A stretch of 64,000 nucleotides of DNA from Catenulispora sp. MAP5-51 (GTDB taxonomy: Bacteria; Actinomycetota; Actinomycetes; Streptomycetales; Catenulisporaceae), in assembly GCF_041261205.1 (NCBI RefSeq), contig NZ_JBGCCH010000008.1, positions 299,483 to 363,482 on the forward strand, read 5' to 3'. Shown here in pieces: positions 33,585 through 42,889 of this stretch (positions within the stretch are counted from its first letter, which is position 1; the number at the start of each line of letters is the position of its first letter). The position numbers and the translations under genes were made by a program. Under the pieces are notes generated by a model, which did no database searches, was not told where the DNA came from, and saw nothing but the letters and a program-made list of their open reading frames with translations.

Positions 33585-34811
33585 TCAGCCCGCCGCGGGA
33601 TTCAGCGCACTGATGGCCGAAGGCGCCATCTGCGAAATCCGCTCCCGCTGCGGGAAGGCGCCGACCGGGACGCGGGCGACCTCGGTCGCGGTGGCGTAGT
33701 CGACGACCGAGACCTGGCCGAGGTTGCTCAGCGAGACGAAGCAGTACTGGCCGTCGGCGCTGGTCTGGCCCCAGTAGGGGAGTGCCCCGCTGGGGTAGTT
33801 CACCATGCCGGTGGTGGTGAGGTTCGAGGTCGCGACGATGGCGGTGTAGTCGTCGATGGTGCCGACGTCGCAGAGCTTTGATCCGTCGCCGTTCAGTGCC
33901 AGGCCGTGGTGCGCCGAGTTCTTCGGGTAGTCGTCCGGCTTCAGCGTCGTGCCGCCGCTGGCGTACGGCATCTGGACCGTGTTCAGGATCTGCGAGGTGT
34001 TCAGGTCGTACTTCACGAAGCCGTTCAGGTACGACAGGTCGGCGTAGAACGTGTGGCCGTCGGGGGCGATCTCGTTGGGGCGGATGCCGTGCGGGAAGGT
34101 CCACGTCTGGACGACCTGCAGGGTACTGGCATCCACCTTGGTCAGTTGGAACGAGCCCTTCGCCCACTCCAGGGACTGCGGCAGCGAGGTGATGCCGATG
34201 CTGGAGTTGTAGATGTACTTGCCGTCGGCGGAGTAGTCGTTCTGGTGGGGGTAGGTCCCGGTGGCGAAGGAACCCACGGAGGCACCGGTCGCGGTGTCGA
34301 TGACCTGCGCGACCTGTGCGGTGGTCGCCGACACGACGTAGCGGGTGCCGTCGGGGGACAGGGCCGCGTGGTCGGCGTGGAAGCCGGACAGGCGGGTGTG
34401 CCACAGTTCGGCGTGCGTGGTCAGGTCGAAGGCGGCGACGTCGTCGAGGTTGCCGCGCGAGACGTAGAGCGTCTTGCCGTCGGGGGAGACGGTCGCGTCG
34501 TCGACGTAGCGGTCGCCGCCCTCGACGGCGCGGACCGCCTCATAGCCGGCCAGCCAGATCGGGTTCAGGTAGATCTCCAGCATGCGCTGGGACAGGTCGG
34601 GGATGACGTTGATCGACCCCAGGTTGGCGAAGGTGTGGCCGTCGATCACGCTGACCGTGCCGGCCTGGCTGTTGCCGACCACCAGCACGTCGCGCGGACC
34701 GGAGTCGGCGGACGCGCCGGGGGCGGCGGTCAGCGAGGTGGTCGTCAGGCCGGCGGCGGTCAGGGCCGCCGCCGCCAGGATCCGGGTGAGCCGGTGGAGT
34801 CTTCGTGGCAT
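33585..34811 (-). CDS. secreted YVTN-type beta-propeller protein
   Basis: 408 residues. Signal peptide 1-36 (RLHRLTRILAAAALTAAG to ASA). Repeated blades with VSPDGKTLYVSRGN, LSPDGTRYVVSATTAQ, YSADGKYIYNSS, IAPDGHTFYADLS and TSADGQYCFVSLSN, as in YVTN/lactonase-like seven-bladed propellers. No catalytic residues can be assigned. Probable extracellular binding or scaffold protein. Same strand as the esterase upstream, 98 bases apart. Confidence 0.85.
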   Translation of the reverse strand: MPRRLHRLTRILAAAALTAAGLTTTSLTAAPGASADSGPRDVLVVGNSQAGTVSVIDGHTFANLGSINVIPDLSQRMLEIYLNPIWLAGYEAVRAVEGGDRYVDDATVSPDGKTLYVSRGNLDDVAAFDLTTHAELWHTRLSGFHADHAALSPDGTRYVVSATTAQVAQVIDTATGASVGSFATGTYPHQNDYSADGKYIYNSSIGITSLPQSLEWAKGSFQLTKVDASTLQVVQTWTFPHGIRPNEIAPDGHTFYADLSYLNGFVKYDLNTSQILNTVQMPYASGGTTLKPDDYPKNSAHHGLALNGDGSKLCDVGTIDDYTAIVATSNLTTTGMVNYPSGALPYWGQTSADGQYCFVSLSNLGQVSVVDYATATEVARVPVGAFPQRERISQMAPSAISALNPAAG

Positions 34812-34908
34812 GAGATGCTCCCAGGGCCGTACAAGGTGGGGTGTATCGGGGCCTTGAGAAGATAGGAGCGATGCCGGAAAGAGTCCATGACGGCGTGGCG
34901 GGAAAGCG

Positions 34909-36246
34909 TCAGCAGCCGCTGTCCGCGATGACGTAATAGCCGGGGCTGGTCTCCTTCAGGGTGTGGGTGACGGCCACGTTCCACAGGCCCATGTTCTGGT
35001 TGGAGCCGTCCGCGTACGTGTAGCCGCCGGACTGGTAGGCGCGGCCGGCGACGGTCTGGGCGTAGTTGCTCGCGGTGAAGCACTGGGCCGGCGCCGAGGA
35101 CGAGGTGGAGGTCGTCGGCGGCGTCGAGGTGGGGGTCGTGGTCGGAGTCGTGGTCGGTGTGGTCGGTGTGGTGGACGGCGTCGAGGTCGGCGGTGCCCCG
35201 GAGTTCAGGCCCCAGAACGTCGCCGTGTAGTACGTCGAGCAGATGTAGCTCAGGAAGTACGCGCCGGTCGAGCCGCACTGCGCGGTCCCCGAACCCGGAT
35301 CCACGGCCAGACCGTGCCCCATCCCGCTGATGGAGTACATCTCGACCGCGGGCTTGCCGCTGCTGTCGTTGTAGACCGATTCGGTGGTCCCGCCGCTCAG
35401 GTTCTGCGTGCTCGACGCCGTCTGGCTGATGCCCCAGGCGTTCGTCCACTGGTCGCGCAGCTCCGTGGCGTTGACCGGATAGACCGTGTAGTCCGCGCTG
35501 CCCTGCCAGATCGCGACCTTCGGCCACGGCCCGCTGTATCCGGGGTCTGAGTTGCGCACCTTGTCGCCCCACTGGGCCGGTGTGAGGTTCTGGCTGCTCG
35601 TCTGACACGAGGAGGCCGCGGACTGCGTGGTCGCGCACTGCGCCGGCAGCCCGGAGTCGATCGCGCCGCCGGCGAACACGTCCGGATAGTCGGCGAGCAG
35701 GTCGGCGGTCATGCCGGCGCCGGCGGAGAGCCCGGTGACGTACACGCGGTGCGAATCGGAGCCGTAGTGGCTCTCGGCGTAGGACACCATCTGGGCGATG
35801 GATGCGGCCTCGCCGTTGCCGCGCGTGTCCTTCGTGGAGTCGAACCAGCTGAAGCAGGACAGGGAATTGTTGGTGCTGGACGTCTGGGGGAACACCACCG
35901 TGAAGCCCCATTGGTCGGCGAACTGCGGCCAGCCGGAGTGGCTGTAGTAGTCGTTGGCGGTCTGGGTGCAGCCGTGCAGGGCCACCACCAGCGGCGCGCC
36001 CTGGGCGAGGTTCTGGGGGACGTAGCTGTACATCGCCAGGTTGCCGGGGTTCGAGCCGAAACCCGTGACCTGGTTCAGGGTCGATGCGGCGCGGGCGGGC
36101 GGCGCACCGGACGGCGTCAGGGTCAGGGCCGAGGCGGCCAGGGTCAGGAGCGCGGCGGCGAGCGAGGCCATGATGCCGCGCCGTCGGCGGTTTCCTGCGG
36201 AGGGCGCGGGCGCGGATGCTGGGGGTGTGGCGGTGGTGCGGGGCAT
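34909..36246 (-). CDS. secreted PHB-depolymerase-family esterase with C-terminal binding domain
   Basis: 445 residues from ATG 36246 (GGGAGG site). Signal peptide up to about 53 after a basic start (RRRRG). Esterase domain about 55-350: LHGCTQTANDY, WGFTVVFPQ, nucleophile Ser174 in GLSAGAGM, and catalytic His in GMGHGLAVDPG, as in extracellular PHB depolymerases and feruloyl/acetylxylan esterases. A Thr/Pro/Ser linker (about 355-388) leads to a 57-residue C-terminal domain with CFTASNYAQ, AGRAYQ, SNQNMGLWN and a final Cys, the polymer-binding domain of PHB depolymerases. Likely degrades an external polyester or acetylated polysaccharide. Confidence 0.87.
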   Translation of the reverse strand: MPRTTATPPASAPAPSAGNRRRRGIMASLAAALLTLAASALTLTPSGAPPARAASTLNQVTGFGSNPGNLAMYSYVPQNLAQGAPLVVALHGCTQTANDYYSHSGWPQFADQWGFTVVFPQTSSTNNSLSCFSWFDSTKDTRGNGEAASIAQMVSYAESHYGSDSHRVYVTGLSAGAGMTADLLADYPDVFAGGAIDSGLPAQCATTQSAASSCQTSSQNLTPAQWGDKVRNSDPGYSGPWPKVAIWQGSADYTVYPVNATELRDQWTNAWGISQTASSTQNLSGGTTESVYNDSSGKPAVEMYSISGMGHGLAVDPGSGTAQCGSTGAYFLSYICSTYYTATFWGLNSGAPPTSTPSTTPTTPTTTPTTTPTSTPPTTSTSSSAPAQCFTASNYAQTVAGRAYQSGGYTYADGSNQNMGLWNVAVTHTLKETSPGYYVIADSGC

Positions 36247-36312
36247 TGCGTAACCTCCCGTTCACCTATGGGGTGACGGGACCGTACTGCCGCTGATAGC
36301 TGCATACGATGT

Positions 36313-36342
36313 CTGCGCGCCCCATAATCAGGGGGCGCGCAG
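36313..36342 (-). terminator. hairpin terminator after the DUF3224 gene
   Basis: CTGCGCGCCCC (36313-36323) pairs perfectly with GGGGCGCGCAG (36332-36342); loop of eight bases. It lies 12 bases beyond the stop of the - strand DUF3224 gene and upstream of the esterase promoter. Confidence 0.8.
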
Positions 36343-36354
36343 TGGGACATGCGC

Positions 36355-36771
36355 TCAAGCCGCCTGGAACCAGTAGTCCAGCCACACGTCCGCACCCTCG
36401 CCGAGGTTCGCCGTGAACCCGCCGGTCCCGCGCAGCCCGGCCAGCTCGCCGGTGGCCGAGCCCGGGACGACGAACCACTCGCCGGATACGACGCTGCCCT
36501 CGACAGTGCCCTGGTCCTGCAACAGGAACGTGCCCCGCTTCCCGGCCAGCGTGCCCGAGATGCGCTCGACACCGACGAAGCTCGCCGAGCCGTCGGCGAA
36601 GGCGGCCTGCAGGAACTCCACGACGCCGTCGGCCTCGATGTCGCCGGCGAAGCTCTCCTCGACGTGGATCCTGCTCAGAGTGCCGCCGTCGGCGCTCTCC
36701 TCGTAGACGGCCGGCTCGTACTTGGCGACGGTGATGACGGCCTCGGCGCGGGTGGTTTCGGGGGCGTTCAT
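36355..36771 (-). CDS. DUF3224 family protein
   Basis: 138 residues. Contains the family pattern VEESFAGDIEADGVVEF, RISGTLAGKRGTFLLQDQG, SGEWFVVPGSATGELAGLRGTGGF, a small beta-barrel resembling allene oxide cyclase-like lipocalin folds. Function unknown in all members I know. AGGAGC site before the ATG; single gene with its own terminator. Confidence 0.85.
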   Translation of the reverse strand: MNAPETTRAEAVITVAKYEPAVYEESADGGTLSRIHVEESFAGDIEADGVVEFLQAAFADGSASFVGVERISGTLAGKRGTFLLQDQGTVEGSVVSGEWFVVPGSATGELAGLRGTGGFTANLGEGADVWLDYWFQAA

Positions 36772-36861
36772 CGGCTGCTCCTACGGTCTGGTTTCTTCGC
36801 TCAGTGTTCTGCGAGGAAGGTAGGAGAGGCCTATATCGCGCCGATAACGCGCTGCGACCCG

Positions 36862-37701
36862 CTAGGGCACCTTGCGGCCCACCGCGGCGTAGGTGATCCG
36901 CTGGCGGTTGTCCGGCACCGGGCCGTCGGGGCGCCACTCGGCCAGCAGTACCAGGCCCGGGTCCACGAGCTCCACGTCCTTCAGCAGCGCCATGACCTCC
37001 GCCGAGGTGCGCACCCGGCACGGCATCGACGAGGCCTGATAGGCCGCCTGCACGGCGTCGCCGATGGCCGGGGCGAAGTCCGGGGTGCCGTGGCTGATCG
37101 CCAGGTAGCTGCCCGGCGGTACGGCATCCATCAGGGTGCTGATCAGCTCGCCCGGATTCTCGTTGTCCGGCAGGAAGTGCAGTATCCCGATCATCAGCAC
37201 CGCCACCGGTTGGGTGAAGTCGATGACGTCGGTCAGCTCCGGATCGGCCAGCAGCTTGCCGGGGTCGCGGGCGTCGGCGTGGATGAACACGGTGCGGCCG
37301 TGGTCCTGGTCGGCCATCAGGACCCTGGCGTGCGCCAGCACGATCGGGTCGTTGTCGATGTAGGCGATGCGCGCGTCGGGGGCGATCTTCTGCGCGACCT
37401 CGTGGGTGTTCTCCTGCGTCGGCAGCCCGGTCCCGATGTCGATGAACTGCCGGATGCCGGCACCGGCCAGGAACCGCACCGCACGGCGCAGGTATTCGCG
37501 CTGCTCGCGGCAGGTGTCGCGCATCCCCGGGTTCCCCTTGAGGATGCGCGCCGCGGCCTCGCGGTCCGCCGGGAAGTTGTCCTTGCCGCCGAGGAAGAAG
37601 TCGTATACCCGAGCGATGTGCGCCACGGACGTGTCGATGGTGGTGGGCAACCAGCGCCCGACCCCCTCGACACCACTGTGATGCTGGGCATTCTCAGACA
37701 T
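36862..37701 (-). CDS. DUF574 / S-adenosylmethionine methyltransferase
   Basis: 279 residues from ATG 37701, chosen because GGAGG lies six bases upstream; an in-frame ATG at 37755 would be longer. Family pattern: TSVAHIARVYDFFLGGKDNF, QFIDIGTGLPTQEN (SAM-binding), RIAYIDNDPIVLAHARVL, HADARDP, ISHGTPD. These proteins are expanded in actinobacteria and often lie near regulatory clusters; substrates are not known. Confidence 0.9.
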   Translation of the reverse strand: MSENAQHHSGVEGVGRWLPTTIDTSVAHIARVYDFFLGGKDNFPADREAAARILKGNPGMRDTCREQREYLRRAVRFLAGAGIRQFIDIGTGLPTQENTHEVAQKIAPDARIAYIDNDPIVLAHARVLMADQDHGRTVFIHADARDPGKLLADPELTDVIDFTQPVAVLMIGILHFLPDNENPGELISTLMDAVPPGSYLAISHGTPDFAPAIGDAVQAAYQASSMPCRVRTSAEVMALLKDVELVDPGLVLLAEWRPDGPVPDNRQRITYAAVGRKVP

Positions 37702-37774
37702 GCACACCTCCACCCTCGGCGGCCGGCCCCATCCGCCGGCTGCCCGTTGGGGCATCAGGATACTGTGTGCCGCA

Positions 37775-38221
37775 TCACGTTGTGGGAGCGCCGCCCGCCA
37801 CGACGTCGATCACCCACGTGAGGCCGAAGCGGTCCGTGAGCATCCCGTATGCGGGAGCCCACGGCGAGGGCTTCAGATCCTGCACGATGACCGCGCCGTC
37901 GGACAGCTTCTCCCAGACCGGCGTGACGTCCTCGACGCTCCGGCCGCGCACCGATTCGAAGAACGGCGCGACGCCCTTGTCGTAGGGCCGGTCGGCGGGG
38001 ACGTCGTAGGCCATGATGGCGAAGCCGCTGGGCGCGGTCACCTGGCCCCACATGATCTGGTCGGCCTCCTCGGGACGCTGTGCGGCGTTCATCGCGCCGT
38101 AGGTGATGACGGTCAGCTCGCCGCCGAAGACGTCGCGGTAGAACTCCAGCGCTGCGCGGGCGTCGCCGCGGAAGTTGACGTGGGTCGTGGACGTGAGGGT
38201 CTGGTTGGTGTTCTCGTTCAT
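37775..38221 (-). CDS. PhnB-like VOC protein
   Basis: 148 residues. VNFRGDARAALEFYRDVFGGELTV, MWGQVTAPSGFAIMAYD, SDGAVIVQDLKPSPWAPAYGMLTDRFGLTWVIDV: the PhnB/3-demethylubiquinone methyltransferase-like VOC family. Probably a small-molecule binding or modifying protein. Divergent from the WYL regulator 51 bases away, as commonly seen for this pair in actinobacteria. Confidence 0.88.
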   Translation of the reverse strand: MNENTNQTLTSTTHVNFRGDARAALEFYRDVFGGELTVITYGAMNAAQRPEEADQIMWGQVTAPSGFAIMAYDVPADRPYDKGVAPFFESVRGRSVEDVTPVWEKLSDGAVIVQDLKPSPWAPAYGMLTDRFGLTWVIDVVAGGAPTT

Positions 38222-38272
38222 GGAGAACACCGTCGCAGTAGTAGCGGCCAGGTTGTGTCCTCTACTCGCGGC

Positions 38273-39292
38273 ATGATGGAAGACATGCCGAAGACGTCCG
38301 CACGGTTGTTGTCCCTGTTGTCGTTGTTGCAGGCGCGCCGCGATTGGCCCGGCGCGGACCTCGCCGAGCGCCTGGAGGTGAGTCCGCGGACGGTGCGGCG
38401 GGATATCGACCGGCTGCGGGAGCTCGGCTATCCGATCGCGACCATGAAGGGGCCGGACGGCGGCTATCGGCTGGGTGCCGGCTCGGAGCTTCCGCCGTTG
38501 CTGTTCGACGACGACCAGGCCGTGGCGTTGGCGGTTGCCTTGCAGGCCGCGGTCGCCGGGGGCGGGGGGATCGAGGAGGCCGCCGTGCGCGCGCTGAACA
38601 CGGTGCGGCAGGTGATGCCGTCGCGGCTGCGGCGGCGGGTCGACATGGTCCGGGTGACCGCGATCGGCCCGGGTGCGGGGCAGGCGGCGCCGGTCGGTGT
38701 GGACGTTCTCACGGCGCTCAGTGCCGCGATCCACGCTCGGGAGGTGCTGCGTTTCGACTATGCGGACGCTCCGCGCCGCGCCGAGCCGCATCACCTCGTC
38801 ACCCGCGGCGGACGCTGGTACCTGGTGGCGTGGGATCTCGAGCGCGACGACTGGCGGGTGTTCCGAGCCGACCGCATCAGGCCTCGTATTCCGACCGGGC
38901 CGCACTTCGCCCCGCGCGAGGTGCCCGGCGGCGATGTGGCGGCGTTCGTCATCAGCCGGTTTCAGGGCTCTGACGGTGCCGCCGGCTGGCCTTGCCGCGG
39001 CGAGGTGATCCTGCACGCGCCGATCGCCGAGGTGGCGCCGTTCGCTCGTGACGCGGTCGTGGAGGAGGTCGGGCCGCAGCGGTGTCGCCTGGTGATGGGA
39101 GCCTGGTCGTGGCCCGCGCTGGCGGCGGCGCTCGGCGCGTTCGATGCCGACGTCGAGGTGGTCGGACCGCCGGAGTTGAAAGACGCCTTCGCGATACTCG
39201 CCCGGCGCTACGCCGCTGCGGCGACCGGTCAGGAGCCGGCCCGGCGAATCCGCCGGACCGGGCCCCGAATCACTGATCGCTCAGGCCACTGA
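38273..39292 (+). CDS. HTH-WYL transcriptional regulator (DeoR-like HTH)
   Basis: 339 residues from ATG 38273; ATGs at 38276 and 38285 are also possible and no start has a clean ribosome site, so the transcript may be leaderless. N-terminal winged HTH (SARLLSLLSLLQARRDW, VSPRTVRRDIDRLRELGYPI), a middle domain, then WYL domain with EVLRFDYADA, GRWYLVAWDLERDDWRVFRADRI, and a C-terminal WCX region. It probably senses a ligand or nucleic acid and controls the divergent PhnB-like gene. Confidence 0.88.
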   Translation: MMEDMPKTSARLLSLLSLLQARRDWPGADLAERLEVSPRTVRRDIDRLRELGYPIATMKGPDGGYRLGAGSELPPLLFDDDQAVALAVALQAAVAGGGGIEEAAVRALNTVRQVMPSRLRRRVDMVRVTAIGPGAGQAAPVGVDVLTALSAAIHAREVLRFDYADAPRRAEPHHLVTRGGRWYLVAWDLERDDWRVFRADRIRPRIPTGPHFAPREVPGGDVAAFVISRFQGSDGAAGWPCRGEVILHAPIAEVAPFARDAVVEEVGPQRCRLVMGAWSWPALAAALGAFDADVEVVGPPELKDAFAILARRYAAAATGQEPARRIRRTGPRITDRSGH

Positions 39293-39301
39293 ATCACTGC
39301 A

Positions 39302-42300
39302 TCACTGCGAGAACACCTGCAACTCCGACAGCTGCCCCGCCGGCCAGCCGGTGTTCGCCGTGAACGTCAGCTTCACGTACCGCACGTTCGCGGCCGTGAA
39401 CGTCACGCTCGCGGTGTTCCCCGTGCTCGGGTTGAACGTGTACCCCTGCGACGGCTGTAGCGTCGTGTAGTTCGTGCCGTCGGTGCTGCCCTGGATCTGG
39501 ATGGTCTGCGTGCGGGTGCCCCACGCCGAGGACGGCGGCAGGTCCATCACGATGCGGCCGACGCTCGCCGAGGCGCCGAGGTCCACCTGGATCCACTGCG
39601 GGAACGAGTTGTCGGTGCTCTCCCAGTAGCTGCTGGTGTTGCCGTCGACCGCGTTGCCCGGCCCGTAGTTCTGCGTGGTGCCGCTGGCGGTCGTGGGCTT
39701 GTTCAGCGCCAGGTTGGTGTTCCCGGCCGTGGTGCCCGTGCCGGACAGCGCGACCGTCAGCGGGCTGCCGGGCGCATTGCTGGCGACCGACAGCGTGCCG
39801 TTCGCGGCGCCGGCCGCCGTCGGGGTGAAGGACACCTGCACCGAGCAGGAGGCGCCGGCGGCCAGGGAGCTGCCGCAGGTGTTGGTCTGCGCGAACGGCG
39901 CGCTCGTGCTCACCGAGGAGATCGCCGCGGCGGTGGTGCCCGGGTTGGACACCGTCACGGTCTGCGCGGAGCTGGTCGAGCCGACCGCCTGGTTGCCGAA
40001 CGCCACGCTCGCCGGGTTCGCCGTCAGCGCGCTGGGGTTGCCGGTCGACGAGCCGCCGGGGAAGATCTGGAACTCGGACAGCTGCGCCGCGCTCCATCCG
40101 GTGTTCGCGGTGAAGCTCAGCCGCACATAGCGGGCCTTCGTCCCGGACGGCAGCGAGATCGTGACGGTGTTGCCGGTCGAGGGATCGAAGGTGTAGGTGG
40201 CCGAGCCGACGATCTGGCTGAACGTCGTCCCGTCGGTGCTGCCCAGCACGGACAGCGTCTGCGTGCGGGTGTTCCACGCCGAGGACGGCGGCAGGTTCAG
40301 CGTGGTCGAGCCGATCGGCTGCGTCGAGCCCAGGTCCACGGTGATGGTCTGCGGGTAGCCGGCGCCGTCGGAGCTCTCCCAGTAGCTGCCGGTGTTTCCG
40401 TCGGTGACGTTGGAGGCCACGAAGGTGCTCTGGGTGCTGCTCGCGGTGGCCGGCTGGCCCAGCGCCAGGTTCGTCGAGGACGTGATGCCGCGCCCGGACA
40501 GCGCCACGCTCAGCGGCCCGCCGGGAGCGCTGGTGTTGACGGTCAGGGTGCCGGTGGCGTTGCCGCCGGTGGTCGGCGAGAAGGTGACCTGGACCGTGCA
40601 GGACGCGCCGGCAGCCAGGGAGCTGCCGCAGTTGTTGGTCTGCGCGAACGGCCCGGTGGCACTGATCGAGGACAGCGATGCGGCGCTGGTGCCCGGGTTG
40701 GTGATGGTGACAGCCTGCGCCGTGCTGGTCGAACCGGAGTTCACGTCGCCGAAGGACAGGCTGCTCGGCGTGGCGTGCAGGGCGCCGGGCTGGACCGGGT
40801 CCGGGAACGTGGTGAGCACCGGCGTGGTGCTCCAGCCGGAGTTCCCGCTGCCGAGGTTGAAGGCGTACGCGCCCGCGACGTTGCCGGGGTAGCTGTTGTC
40901 GTAGGTGCCCGAGACGCCGACGCCGCTCGCGGTCACGCCGCTCACGCTCGCCGCGCCGCCGGTCTCGGCCTGGAACACGGTGGTGCCGGTGTTCTGCACG
41001 GTGACGTTGCTGATGTTCAGACCGTTGACGACGTGGCCGGTGCCGTCGCCGCCGACGATCTCGAAGGCCTCATAAGGGCTGTCGAGGATGGCGCCGCCGC
41101 TGTAGTTGACGGTCACGCCGCTGAAGTCCGAGTCGTACGCGTCGAACTGGACGGCGCCCATCACGTGGCTCCAGTTCGGGTTGTAGGCGCCGGCCCGGAT
41201 CAGATAGTTGCCGGAGACCGTGATGGTCCCGGACAGCGGGGAGAACGGCTGTAGGAATGCCTCGTTGGAGATGTCCAGGCCGCTGCCCAGGGCGTTGTCA
41301 TCGGCGATCACGTTGTTGGAGATCGTGTTGTTCGACCCGCCGTAGTCGGCGATGCCGTTGGCCAGCGTCGGGGCCACGATCGTGTTGTTGCTGAACGTGA
41401 TGTTGGAGTCGGCGCTCGGATAGGACCAGATCGCCAGGCTGTCGTCGCCGGTGCCGCGCAGGAAGTTGTTCTTCACAGTGCACTGCGAGGCGTTGCCGTT
41501 GAAGTTCAGGCCGTCGGCGTCGGTGGACTCCACGACGCTGTTCTCCACGGTGCAGTTGCTGTTGCCGTACTGGAGCCAGAAGCCGACGTTCGTGTCCTGG
41601 ATCCACAGGCCGTTCACGGTGAAGCCGCTGCCCAGCGAGCCGTCGATGGCGTTCGCTGAGCTGTCGTCGTGGCGGCCGACGGTGTTGCCGAGGATGGCGA
41701 AGCCGCTGAGGTTCACCGGCCCGGAGACCGCGCCGGAGTTGTGGATGAACATGTTGGACTTGATCTGCGAGTACCAGCTGCCGGCGCCGACGATCGTCGC
41801 CTTCTGGGTCTGGATCGCGTTGTTGACCAGGTAGGTGCCTGGCGGGATCCAGACCGACTGGTTCGCCGCGTTGGCCGCGTTGATCGCGGCGTTGAACGCG
41901 TTGCTGGAGTCGGCGGCGCCGGTGGGGTCGGCGCCCTGGCTGACGACCGAGACCGAGCCGGACGGCTGGGTGGCGGCGGCCGGGACGTTGTAGAAGTCTG
42001 CGACGTCGATCGTGTACGGCACCGCGGTGTCGGAGGAGTCGACCTGCACCTTCACGGTGGTCCCGGCGGCCAGGGTCTGGCCGAACATCATCCGGGCGTC
42101 GTCGAAGAACTTGTGCGTCTTGCTGCCGGTGATGCCGCCGGTGCTGATGTAGCTGTACGCCGAGGTGAGCGCGAGCTCCTGGCTCTGCTTGGCGCCGTTG
42201 ACGTAGACCGACAGCGACCCGGAGGCGCCCTGGTTGAGGTTGTAGTGCACGTCGACGGCGTTGGCCGCGCTGGTCAGTGTGAACTGGACGTACTGGCCCG

Positions 42301-42619
42301 CGCCGAGCTGGACCGCCTCACGGCCGGAGGCCTCGCTGGCGACGGTGCCCTGGGTGAAGTCGGGACCGAGCCGCGTGCCTGTGGTGCTCGCGGCCTCGGC
42401 CTCGTACTCGGTGAACCCCAGGCTCGCGCCGGTGCCGCCGGGCACGGCGAACGGCGACTGGGCCCAGTAGGGCGGGGTCCCGGGGCCGTTCATGGCGTGC
42501 GCGGGCGAGGCGCCGACCAGCATGACGGCGGCCGCGGACGCGGTCGCGGCGGCGGTGGCCAGCGCGGTGAGCCGTCTGCGCAGAGGTGGGGTCCAGATGC
42601 GGTGTCCGATGACACTCAT
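39302..42619 (-). CDS. secreted multidomain glycosidase, GH87-like (alpha-1,3-glucanase/mycodextranase type)
   Basis: 1105 residues from ATG 42619 (CAGGAGGACGC site). Signal peptide about 1-42 (LRRRLTALATAAATASAAA, SPAHA). A CBM6-like domain (FTEYEAEAASTTGTRLGPD, GQYVQFTLTS) at about 60-215; parallel beta-helix with VSQGADPTGAADSSNAF, VWIPPGTY, NAIDGSLGSGF, DADGLNFNG, GTGDDSLAIWS, DYGGSNNTISNN at about 225-610, matching GH87 enzymes. Then two repeats of an ASPM/HYDIN-like Ig domain (SFGDVNSGSTS, AFGNQAVGSTS) each followed by an F5/8C discoidin domain (NLALGQPATASS, NLALNKPTTASG; ending TANTGW). Likely hydrolyses fungal alpha-1,3-glucan; Asp/Asp pairs in the helix are candidate catalytic acids. 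Confidence 0.82.
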   Translation of the reverse strand: MSVIGHRIWTPPLRRRLTALATAAATASAAAVMLVGASPAHAMNGPGTPPYWAQSPFAVPGGTGASLGFTEYEAEAASTTGTRLGPDFTQGTVASEASGREAVQLGAGQYVQFTLTSAANAVDVHYNLNQGASGSLSVYVNGAKQSQELALTSAYSYISTGGITGSKTHKFFDDARMMFGQTLAAGTTVKVQVDSSDTAVPYTIDVADFYNVPAAATQPSGSVSVVSQGADPTGAADSSNAFNAAINAANAANQSVWIPPGTYLVNNAIQTQKATIVGAGSWYSQIKSNMFIHNSGAVSGPVNLSGFAILGNTVGRHDDSSANAIDGSLGSGFTVNGLWIQDTNVGFWLQYGNSNCTVENSVVESTDADGLNFNGNASQCTVKNNFLRGTGDDSLAIWSYPSADSNITFSNNTIVAPTLANGIADYGGSNNTISNNVIADDNALGSGLDISNEAFLQPFSPLSGTITVSGNYLIRAGAYNPNWSHVMGAVQFDAYDSDFSGVTVNYSGGAILDSPYEAFEIVGGDGTGHVVNGLNISNVTVQNTGTTVFQAETGGAASVSGVTASGVGVSGTYDNSYPGNVAGAYAFNLGSGNSGWSTTPVLTTFPDPVQPGALHATPSSLSFGDVNSGSTSTAQAVTITNPGTSAASLSSISATGPFAQTNNCGSSLAAGASCTVQVTFSPTTGGNATGTLTVNTSAPGGPLSVALSGRGITSSTNLALGQPATASSTQSTFVASNVTDGNTGSYWESSDGAGYPQTITVDLGSTQPIGSTTLNLPPSSAWNTRTQTLSVLGSTDGTTFSQIVGSATYTFDPSTGNTVTISLPSGTKARYVRLSFTANTGWSAAQLSEFQIFPGGSSTGNPSALTANPASVAFGNQAVGSTSSAQTVTVSNPGTTAAAISSVSTSAPFAQTNTCGSSLAAGASCSVQVSFTPTAAGAANGTLSVASNAPGSPLTVALSGTGTTAGNTNLALNKPTTASGTTQNYGPGNAVDGNTSSYWESTDNSFPQWIQVDLGASASVGRIVMDLPPSSAWGTRTQTIQIQGSTDGTNYTTLQPSQGYTFNPSTGNTASVTFTAANVRYVKLTFTANTGWPAGQLSELQVFSQ

Positions 42620-42889
42620 GCGTCCTCCTGGCGATGGATGGATGTGCCTGGCGGGTGGATCGCAGGGCACATCGTTGCGCGGGCGACAGGGGAACGCAAG
42701 ACTCTGACATGTCCACGAAATATTGCGGTCGATTAAGGTAAGTCATGGATCACCGCATGGAATCTTGGGCTTAGCCGCCATGGCGTGCGGCTCTGCGCGG
42801 TCGTCCGGGCGCCGCCACTTGCCTAACCGGTCGCCACGAACTATTTTCGCGGCCACCGACGACCCCCTCAGCCGGGCAGGAGCCGCGCC

